A stretch of DNA of 37,185 nucleotides, taken from Clostridia bacterium. Its GTDB lineage: Bacteria; Bacillota; Clostridia; Christensenellales; Borkfalkiaceae. Of the stretch, positions 31,667 through 37,185 are shown piece after piece. The number at the start of each line of letters is the position of its first letter. Positions within the stretch are counted from its first letter, which is position 1. Both the position numbers and the translations under genes were made by a program. Below the pieces are notes generated by a model that had not been told where the DNA came from, did no database searches, and was given only the letters and a program-made list of their open reading frames with translations. The DNA is taken from positions 1 to 37,185 of the forward strand of contig JAJPXK010000089.1 in assembly GCA_021205485.1 (NCBI GenBank), given 5' to 3'.

Positions 31667-32029
31667 TTATTGTTTTTCTAAAAACTCTATAATTTTGTTA
31701 TAAGTTTCTTCAGACAGAATGTGTTCCATTTCGCAGGCGTCGGCGTCGGCGTTTTCCTCCGATACTCCAAGCTTTTTCAAAAATTTTTTAAGCGTGCAGT
31801 GGCGCGCGTAAATTTCTTCCGCGTATTTTTTCCCGCTTTCGGTAAGGTAGATGTGCATGCCTTCAGACGTGATATACCCCTGCGCGGCCAAAAGTTTTAC
31901 CGCCTTTTGCACGGCGGGCTGAGATACGTTTACCGCCCTCGCAACGTCTATTTTATGTACAAACTCCTGCTTTTGCGATAAAATCAGTATAGTTTCAAGA
32001 TAATCTTCTGTCGATTGGTTGTGTTTCAT
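31667..32029 (-). CDS. DtxR-family iron-dependent regulator (short form)
   Basis: The start used is the ATG at 32029; an in-frame ATG at 32047 would overlap the -10 box. The 120-residue protein has a winged HTH (VARAVNVSQPAVQKAVKLLA) and a metal/dimer domain with E8/D9, E12, H77, C99, E102 and H103 (STEDYLETI, RHC, CEMEH). The Cys in CEMEH matches DtxR/IdeR rather than Mn-specific MntR, so Fe(II) is the likelier metal. It lacks the SH3 domain. It is divergent from the feo operon, the expected target. The leader is about three bases. Confidence 0.88.
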   Translation of the reverse strand: MKHNQSTEDYLETILILSQKQEFVHKIDVARAVNVSQPAVQKAVKLLAAQGYITSEGMHIYLTESGKKYAEEIYARHCTLKKFLKKLGVSEENADADACEMEHILSEETYNKIIEFLEKQ

Positions 32030-32038
32030 AGTATTTTT

Positions 32039-32067
32039 ATTATACATTAATTTATCTTAAATGTCAA
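32039..32067 (-). promoter_or_regulatory. Promoter of the DtxR gene, leaderless geometry
   Basis: Read leftward: TTGACA (32067-32062), 17-bp spacer, TATAAT (32044-32039), then AAAAATACT and the ATG. Both boxes are perfect. Confidence 0.85.
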
Positions 32068-32160
32068 CCCCCGTTTTTTTGCAATAAATTTATGCAAATT
32101 TGTGTAAAAATGATAGGCTTTAACATTACTGAAATTTTTTTAACTTAGGCTTATTTTTAG

Positions 32161-32189
32161 TTGACAAATTAAACGTCGGTTAATATGAT
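32161..32189 (+). promoter_or_regulatory. Promoter of the feo operon
   Basis: TTGACA at 32161-32166, 17-bp spacer, TATGAT at 32184-32189. Start near 32196. AGGCTTATTTTT (32147-32158) abuts the -35 box. Confidence 0.75.
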
Positions 32190-32210
32190 ATACTTGTAAA
32201 AGCTGAACTG

Positions 32211-32240
32211 AGGTTAATTTTTGTAAGGTAAATTTAGCCT
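32211..32240. promoter_or_regulatory. Candidate DtxR box in feoA leader
   Basis: AGGTTAATTTTT at 32211-32222 faces TTTAGCCT at 32233-32240. AGGTTA and TAGCCT resemble DtxR half-sites (AGGTTAG/CTAACCT), but the spacing is wider than the classical 19-bp site. Related sequences occur at 32147-32158 and 35790-35806. Confidence 0.4.
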
Positions 32241-32296
32241 CGGCGGCGGCAGAGGGAAACAAAAAACCTTACCCCTCTGTATAAACGGAGAAAAAT

Positions 32297-32518
32297 ATGC
32301 CTTTGGCAATAGCGCCTACCGACGTAGAGGTAGAGGTAAAAAGAATTTCGGCTGACGAAAAGGTAAAAAAGCACCTTCAGGAAATAGGAATTATCGCAGG
32401 CTCGCGACTTACGGTAATATCCTCTGACGGAGGCAACGTAATCTTAGTGGTAAAGGAAGGCAGGCTTTGCCTTGACAGAGTGCTTGCCTCTAAAATTACG
32501 GTGGCTATCGCCGCCTGA
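32297..32518 (+). CDS. feoA: FeoA-like SH3 protein, first copy
   Basis: A 73-residue FeoA: small SH3-like fold with VKKHLQEIGIIAGSRLTVIS and VVKEGRLCLDRVLASKI. FeoA supports ferrous iron uptake by FeoB on the cytoplasmic side. The ATG follows ACGGAGAAAAAT. It is the first gene of the iron operon; a family B repeat separates it from the second feoA. The two are not close paralogues, so they probably have distinct roles, as in other Firmicutes with two feoA genes. Confidence 0.88.
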   Translation: MPLAIAPTDVEVEVKRISADEKVKKHLQEIGIIAGSRLTVISSDGGNVILVVKEGRLCLDRVLASKITVAIAA

Positions 32519-32527
32519 TGCGGAAAT

Positions 32528-32646
32528 ATCCCTTGAGGATAAATTAGTATACTCAGTAGAAAGTATCCTGAAGGGGGTGAGGTGTTTTCGGATAATATTA
32601 CACCTCATCAGTCACTTGCGTGACAGCTTCCCCTCAAGGGGAAGCC
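32528..32646. repeat. Family B repeat between the two feoA genes
   Basis: A degenerate left end (TATCCCTTGAGGATA) and tag-like AGTATACTCAGTAGAAAGTA precede GAGGTG/CACCTC, GTCACTTGCGTGAC and the complete end CTTCCCCTCAAGGGGAAG. Confidence 0.75.
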
Positions 32647-32694
32647 TGAACTTTTTATCTAAAAAAGTAAAAAAATTAAAGGAGAATATAGATA

Positions 32695-32928
32695 ATGAGC
32701 AATCTGCTTTGCGATTTTACCGTAGGACAAAGCGGTAAAATCAAAGCCGTGCTTGGCGAGGGACGCATAAGAAGGCGTCTCTTCGATATGGGCGTAACCC
32801 CCGGGGCTGAAGTTACCATGGTAAAAAAAGCTCCCTTAGGCGACCCTATCGAAGTAACCATCCGCGGGTACCAGCTTACGCTCCGCAAGGACGAGGCTAA
32901 GTGTGTAGAAATGGAGGCGGTTAAATGA
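32695..32928 (+). CDS. feoA: FeoA-like SH3 protein, second copy
   Basis: A 77-residue FeoA with GRIRRRLFDMGVTPGAEVTM, then KAPLGDPIEVTIRGYQLTLR, the classical family motifs (FDMG, GDPIE, RGY). AAAGGAGAATATAGATA precedes the ATG. Its stop overlaps the feoB start by four bases, so it is the copy coupled to the transporter. Confidence 0.92.
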   Translation: MSNLLCDFTVGQSGKIKAVLGEGRIRRRLFDMGVTPGAEVTMVKKAPLGDPIEVTIRGYQLTLRKDEAKCVEMEAVK

Positions 32929-35234
32929 GAACTTTCGCTTTGGCGGGCAACCCTAACTGCGGCAAGACGACGCTGTTTAACGCCCTCACGGGTTCCACCG
33001 CGCACGTAGGCAACTGGCCTGGCGTCACGGTAGATAAAAAGGAAGGCGTATACAAAGGCGGCTCCGAAAAGGTGAACATAGTTGACCTTCCCGGCATCTA
33101 TTCGCTTTCGCCGTACACCCCCGAAGAGGTAATCGCCCGTAACTTTATTTTAGACGAAGCCCCCGACGGCATAATAAACATTGTAGACGCCACCAACTTA
33201 GAGCGTAACCTTTATCTTACCACACAGCTTTTAGAGATGGACGTTCCCGTAATCATCGCCCTCAACATGATGGACGAAGTGGAAAAGAAGGGCGACAAGA
33301 TAGACGTAAAAGAGCTTGAGGATAAGATAGGCGTACCCGTTGTATCCATATGCGCTTTAAAGAACAATGGTATAAAGGAACTTATGGAAAGGGCGGTCAG
33401 CATGCCCGAAACCCGCAAGGGCAAGACCATAGTGCAGGGCAATATTTCGGGCGCGATAGAAAAGGCCGAAAGCTTTTACGCCGCCAAGGAAGTTACCTCG
33501 CCTACATTCCACGCTATGAAGCTGCTCGAAAACGACGAGCTTGAAGTGGATAAAAAGGAAAACGCCAATCTTTTGGCTGAAATTTCGGCAGAATACGGCG
33601 AGGACTTAGAGGCAGTCATAGCCGACGAGAGATATAAATACATATCGGCGCACTTTACAGTCGCTAAAAAGAAGAGTACAGACAAAGCCGTACTTACCAA
33701 GTCCGACAAGATTGACAAGGTGCTTACGCATAAAATATGGTCTATTCCTATATTCCTTGTAATATTGTTCGCGATATTCCACCTTACATTCTCAGAAAAT
33801 CTGTTGTATTTAAACGGTTTCGGCGACGGCTGGATGCTCTCGCTTGAAGATTTAGGCATAGAAGGCGGCCTCGCGACGTTTGTAGGCATCTTCTATGACG
33901 GTACCGTTTACTCGCCGGGCGTAATACTGTTCAACGTTATGGACGTTATTACATCGCTTATAGGCGACGGGTTATCGCTTGCGTTAGAATCGGCCCCCGA
34001 TTGGGCCAACGGCCTTGTGGTAGACGCCGTGTGGGGCGGTATCGCGGCCGTGCTCAGCTTTGTGCCTCAGATACTCGTTCTGTTCGCGTTCTTCTCTATT
34101 TTGGAAGATACGGGCTACATGGCGAGGGTTGCGTTTATACTTGACAGAATTTTCCGCAGGTTCGGGCTTTCGGGCAGGGCGTTCATGCCTATGATTATGG
34201 GCTTCGGCTGCAGCATACCCGCTATGATAAACACCCGTACGCTCGCAGACGATAAAGAGAGAACGGCGACGATAAGGGTAATACCTTTCTTCAGTTGCGG
34301 CGCAAAACTCCCTATACTTACCGCAGTTGCGGGAACATTATGCGGAAGCGCATATCTTGATACGGCTATATCTATAGGCATGGGGGCTGAAACCCTTACA
34401 TACCTTATGTACCTTGTAGGCATAATTGTGGCCATTGTTGCGGTAATATTTATGCGCAACACCTCGATGAAGGGAGCTACGCCCCCATTTATTATGGAAT
34501 TGCCCGCATACCACGCCCCCGGGTTCAAAAATCTGTGCCTGCACGTATGGGATAAATTAAAGCACTACGTCAAAAAGGCGTTCACGATTATATTCGTATC
34601 CACGGTTATAATCTGGTTCCTTTCTTCCTTCGATTGGTCATGGACCTGGACGGACGACATCGGCTCGAGCATACTCGGCAGCATCGGCAAACTTATCCAG
34701 CCTATATTTACCCCTCTCGGCTTTGGCTCACAGCTCGGCAAGGAGGCAGGCTGGGTATTCGCGGTCGCAGCCATTACGGGACTTATCGCAAAGGAAAACG
34801 TTATCGCGACATTCGGCGCCTTGGCCGTCGCTGTGGGGAAAGCCGTTGAAGGCATCGAGTCTGAAGACGGCATAGAGGAAGTCGCAACGATGATAAACGC
34901 CATAAGGGAGAGCAATCCCGGCCTCACAGATTTGCAGATAGTGGCCGCTATGATATCGTTCATAGTATTCAATATGACGACAATCCCCTGCTTCGCGGCC
35001 TGCGCTACGGCGAGGGCGGAGCTTCCTAAGGGCAAGTTCAAGTGGACGGTGCTGTTCTGGCTTGCAACAAGCTACATAGCGTCCTGCGTAATCTACACTT
35101 CGATAGCGTGGGCTTGGTGCATACCTATCTGGCTTGTTTTGTTCGCGGGAATAGGCGTGTTGATATACTTCAACAACAAGGGCAAGCTTGAAAAAGTTAA
35201 GTTCTGGAAAAATTTAAAGAAGAATAAGGCTTAA
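32925..35234 (+). CDS. feoB: Ferrous iron transporter FeoB
   Basis: The 769-residue protein has the N-terminal G domain with GNPNCGKT at 8-15, DLPG at 54-57 and NMMD at 114-117, a helical GDI domain, and a membrane part with two gate repeats: AFMPMIMGFGCSIPAMINTR, RVIPFFSCGAKLPI, and LIAKENVIATFGALA. It imports Fe2+ across the cytoplasmic membrane. It overlaps feoA by four bases, and a Cys-rich peptide gene follows after 41 bases. The promoter region and neighbour point to control by the DtxR-type regulator. Confidence 0.97.
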   Translation: MRTFALAGNPNCGKTTLFNALTGSTAHVGNWPGVTVDKKEGVYKGGSEKVNIVDLPGIYSLSPYTPEEVIARNFILDEAPDGIINIVDATNLERNLYLTTQLLEMDVPVIIALNMMDEVEKKGDKIDVKELEDKIGVPVVSICALKNNGIKELMERAVSMPETRKGKTIVQGNISGAIEKAESFYAAKEVTSPTFHAMKLLENDELEVDKKENANLLAEISAEYGEDLEAVIADERYKYISAHFTVAKKKSTDKAVLTKSDKIDKVLTHKIWSIPIFLVILFAIFHLTFSENLLYLNGFGDGWMLSLEDLGIEGGLATFVGIFYDGTVYSPGVILFNVMDVITSLIGDGLSLALESAPDWANGLVVDAVWGGIAAVLSFVPQILVLFAFFSILEDTGYMARVAFILDRIFRRFGLSGRAFMPMIMGFGCSIPAMINTRTLADDKERTATIRVIPFFSCGAKLPILTAVAGTLCGSAYLDTAISIGMGAETLTYLMYLVGIIVAIVAVIFMRNTSMKGATPPFIMELPAYHAPGFKNLCLHVWDKLKHYVKKAFTIIFVSTVIIWFLSSFDWSWTWTDDIGSSILGSIGKLIQPIFTPLGFGSQLGKEAGWVFAVAAITGLIAKENVIATFGALAVAVGKAVEGIESEDGIEEVATMINAIRESNPGLTDLQIVAAMISFIVFNMTTIPCFAACATARAELPKGKFKWTVLFWLATSYIASCVIYTSIAWAWCIPIWLVLFAGIGVLIYFNNKGKLEKVKFWKNLKKNKA

Positions 35235-35275
35235 TCGGGCTTGCGGTAGCATAAAATATTTCAGGAGGCGACGTT

Positions 35276-35464
35276 ATGAAAATAGTCGCGTGGATTATCT
35301 TGATAGCAGTAGGAATACTTTTTGTCGCGTGCCTCGCCTATCTGATTTACAAAAAAGTGACGGGCAAAGGAGGCGGCTGCGACGGTTGCGGCGGAAACTG
35401 CGCAGGCTGTTCGCATTGCACGCAATGCCGACCGCCCGAAAAACCTTCCGATAAGGAAAATTAA
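35276..35464 (+). CDS. FeoB-associated Cys-rich membrane protein
   Basis: A 62-residue peptide: one membrane helix (VAWIILIAVGILFVACLAYL), a Lys/Gly linker and a cysteine cluster CDGCGGNCAGCSHCTQC. This small family accompanies feoB in many Firmicutes and may bind or pass on iron. AGGAGGCGACGTT precedes the ATG. The strong terminator downstream ends the operon. Confidence 0.9.
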   Translation: MKIVAWIILIAVGILFVACLAYLIYKKVTGKGGGCDGCGGNCAGCSHCTQCRPPEKPSDKEN

Positions 35465-35501
35465 GAACAAGCATTCATTAAAACTCCTAATAAATACGTT
35501 T

Positions 35502-35543
35502 AAACTGAAGCTGCGGGCTTTGCCCGCAGCTTCAGTTTTTGAG
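35502..35543 (+). terminator. Terminator of the feo operon
   Basis: AAACTGAAGCTGCGGGC (35502-35518) and GCCCGCAGCTTCAGTTT (35522-35538) pair perfectly over 17 bases around TTT, followed by more T. Confidence 0.95.
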
Positions 35544-35584
35544 TAAAGAAAGAGGAATAACTTGGCCTTCCGCGCGCGCTCGCG

Positions 35585-35632
35585 AGATCCTTCGGCTTCA
35601 TTTCGCTTTGATTTATTCCGCTCAGGATGACG
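35585..35632 (-). repeat. Family A repeat, short inverted copy
   Basis: GATCCTTCGGCTTC at the left and CCGCTCAGGATGAC at the right match the reverse complement of the family A ends. The rest of this 365-base gap holds no gene: three TTGCAA hexamers (35682, 35692, 35711) and the promoter below. Confidence 0.65.
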
Positions 35633-35741
35633 GATGATGAACGCCAACCCCTTGCCGGTAATCGCGGAGTATGCATTTTTTTTGCAAAAGTTTGCAATAT
35701 TATACAAAAATTGCAAAGAAAAAAAATTTTTATTCATACGT

Positions 35742-35770
35742 TTGTCAAAATGATTTAATTTATGTATAAT
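35742..35770 (+). promoter_or_regulatory. Promoter of the aminotransferase gene
   Basis: TTGTCA at 35742-35747, 17-bp spacer, TATAAT at 35765-35770. Start near 35777. Confidence 0.8.
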
Positions 35771-35789
35771 TGAATAGAAAACGAAAAAT

Positions 35790-35806
35790 AGGTTAAAAAT
35801 TAACCT
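35790..35806. promoter_or_regulatory. 17-bp palindrome after the aminotransferase promoter
   Basis: AGGTTAAAAATTAACCT is a perfect palindrome with 7-bp arms, about 13 bases after the start point, a repressor position. Read on the other strand, AGGTTAATTTTT is identical to the box in the feoA leader. Confidence 0.55.
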
Positions 35807-35830
35807 GAAGCTAAGCGAGGATGTGCTGTT

Positions 35831-37039
35831 ATGTCTAAAATTTCAAGCAGAGTATCTACAATATCGCCCTCTATGACTCTCGCTATGTCCGCAAAAGCTG
35901 CGGAACTTAAAGCGGCGGGGGAGAAGGTAATATCTTTCGGCGTAGGCGAACCCGACTTCAATACGCCCGAACACATTGTACAGGCCGCCAAAGACGCTCT
36001 GGACGCGGGCCACACAAAGTATGTCGCGGCCGCGGGGCTTCCCGCCCTTAAAAAGGCCGTGTGCAAAAAGCTAAAAAACGACAACGGGCTTGATTACAAA
36101 CCCTCGCAGATAGTAATATCCAACGGCGCCAAGCACTCTATATTCAACGCCGTATTCGCCACGGTAAACCCCGGCGACGAGGTAATAATACCCGTTCCCT
36201 ACTGGCTAACCTATCCCGAGGTGGTAAAGTGCTGCGGCGGCACGCCTGTATACGTATATTCCTCCCGCGAGAGCGGCTTTAAAGTTACCGCCAAGCAGAT
36301 AGAAAGCGCCGTTACGCCTAAAACCAAGATGCTTATCTTCAACACGCCCTGCAACCCTACGGGCGCCGTGTATACAGAAGAGGAGATCCGTTCCATAGCG
36401 GCGGTGTGCGAAAAGCATGACATACTCGTCTTATCCGACGAAATTTACGAAAAACTCATTTACGGCGATTTCAAACACTTCTCTATAGCGGCTGTTTCGC
36501 CTAAGATGAAGGAGCTTACAATAGTAATAAACGGCGTTTCCAAGTCGTACGCCATGACGGGCTGGAGGCTTGGCTACCTCGCCGCCGCGGACGACATCGC
36601 AAAGGCCATATCGTCTTTCCAGAGCCACGCCACGTCCAACGTAAACACAATGACGCAGTACGCGACCATCGCCGCGCTGGAGGGCCCTACGCAACCTATG
36701 GAAGAGATGGTAAAGGCTTTCGGCGAGAGGCGCGACAGAATGATCGCCATTTTAGAGGATATGAAGGCCCTCGGCCTTGACTACGTAAAACCCGACGGGG
36801 CGTTCTACGTAATGCTGATATGTGACAAGTTCTACGGCAAGTGGTACGACGGCAACCGCATATCGGGCAGCATGGATATGGCAAACCTGCTTTTAACGTA
36901 CGAAAAAGTAGCCTTAACCCCCGGCGCATGCTTCGGCGACGATACCTGCGTAAGGCTTTCGTACGCCCTCTCGTTAGAGGAAATGGAGGAGGGTTTGGCC
37001 CGCATAGCCGACTTCGTAAAGGGAATCAAAGATAATTAA
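35831..37039 (+). CDS. Class I PLP-dependent aminotransferase (aspartate type)
   Basis: The 402-residue enzyme belongs to fold type I aminotransferases, subgroup Ib (AspB/AspC of Bacillus and Thermus type). Visible motifs: ISFGVGEPDFNTPEHI, HTKYVAAAGLPALK, the PLP-contact FNTPCNPTGAVY, DEIYEKLIYG and the Schiff-base lysine in NGVSKSYAMTGWRLGY; near the end CVRLSYAL supplies the substrate-carboxylate Arg. It exchanges the amino group between aspartate or a related amino acid and 2-oxoglutarate. AGCGAGGATG lies about seven bases before the ATG. It is alone between a promoter with a palindrome and the promoter of the next gene. Exact substrate range is uncertain. Confidence 0.92.
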   Translation: MSKISSRVSTISPSMTLAMSAKAAELKAAGEKVISFGVGEPDFNTPEHIVQAAKDALDAGHTKYVAAAGLPALKKAVCKKLKNDNGLDYKPSQIVISNGAKHSIFNAVFATVNPGDEVIIPVPYWLTYPEVVKCCGGTPVYVYSSRESGFKVTAKQIESAVTPKTKMLIFNTPCNPTGAVYTEEEIRSIAAVCEKHDILVLSDEIYEKLIYGDFKHFSIAAVSPKMKELTIVINGVSKSYAMTGWRLGYLAAADDIAKAISSFQSHATSNVNTMTQYATIAALEGPTQPMEEMVKAFGERRDRMIAILEDMKALGLDYVKPDGAFYVMLICDKFYGKWYDGNRISGSMDMANLLLTYEKVALTPGACFGDDTCVRLSYALSLEEMEEGLARIADFVKGIKDN

Positions 37040-37125
37040 GTCTTTTCCTTTCCGCATAATAAGTGAGTCTTTGGAAGACTGAAAAAATAAAAACATAAAA
37101 ATTTAATAAAATTTTAAGAAATGTA

Positions 37126-37154
37126 TTGAAATTCCTTCTGTTTCTTGGTAAAAT
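37126..37154 (+). promoter_or_regulatory. Promoter of a gene beyond the window
   Basis: TTGAAA at 37126-37131, 17-bp spacer and extended -10 TGGTAAAAT with TAAAAT at 37149-37154. AGGAGG at the last bases of the window is the ribosome site of the next gene, whose start lies outside. Confidence 0.75.
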
Positions 37155-37185
37155 AGATTACACCGCAATAAATTGGAACAGGAGG

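Noticed and set aside
32197-32296. Riboswitch in the feo leader
   Set aside because: The leader is only about 100 nt, shows no known riboswitch core, and is better explained by DNA half-sites for the DtxR neighbour.
37064-37090. Hairpin AGTCTT-TGG-AAGACT as terminator of the aminotransferase gene
   Set aside because: Short stem followed by A rather than T residues on the coding strand; support is too weak.
1-37185. tRNA, rRNA genes or insertion sequences with transposase
   Set aside because: I found no cloverleaf with CCA end, no rRNA-like sequence and no transposase-like protein in any frame.

Overview
The window looks like a chromosomal piece of a low-to-mid GC Bacillota genome, most likely an uncultured gut-type member of the Clostridia. 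The support is the unbroken S10-spc-alpha ribosomal cluster with the Firmicutes order map, KOW protein, infA, rpmJ; the zinc (Cys) forms of S4, S14, L31 and L36; an L17 with the internal insertions I recall from clostridial relatives; consistent strong AGGAGG-type ribosome sites; and a feoA-feoA-feoB-Cys-peptide iron operon. The genus cannot be named from sequence alone.

Layout. 1-2890: repeat debris, a small lipoprotein, then a TetR regulator overlapping a MATE efflux pump, with a near-ideal promoter and a palindromic operator in front. 2891-3512: AT-rich spacer, a long hairpin, a consensus promoter and a structured ~240-nt leader. 3513-20475: 32 genes of ribosome synthesis, secretion and transcription (rpsJ to rplQ, with secY, adk, map, infA and rpoA). 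The cluster is interrupted at four junctions by palindromic intergenic repeats and closed by a strong terminator. 20757-23165: an island of four small membrane proteins (one zinc-ribbon/TM2 protein and three mini-proteins with a similar C-terminal motif) plus two small XRE regulators and a pair of matching operators. 23236-24545: a leftward HAD phosphatase/YfcE phosphodiesterase operon. 24627-26328: an ECF-like sigma factor and its probable membrane anti-sigma partner, bracketed by two 141-bp direct repeats. 26362-27734: an XRE regulator, a candidate small RNA and an MDR dehydrogenase that lacks the usual catalytic zinc ligands. 27996-31517: rpmE, a DUF1385-PrmC fusion and prfA (translation termination). 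31667-35464: a DtxR-type iron regulator divergent from feoA-feoA-feoB and a Cys-rich peptide. 35831-37039: a class I aminotransferase. The window ends in the promoter and ribosome site of the next gene.

How the parts relate. Most of the window is one growth-related transcription programme (ribosome, Sec translocon, RNA polymerase alpha, release factor and its methylase). The iron operon probably answers to the adjacent DtxR protein. The small-membrane-protein island and the sigma/anti-sigma pair look like envelope-stress or regulatory accessory modules set in repeat-rich DNA.

Three cross-cutting patterns stand out. (1) Three families of structured intergenic repeats, some nested in one another. 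(2) Several genes (HAD, MDR, DtxR, prfA and an XRE gene) whose -10 box lies only 6-9 nt before the ATG, implying leaderless mRNAs. (3) A DUF1385-PrmC fusion protein. All calls come from reading the sequence; no database search was run.
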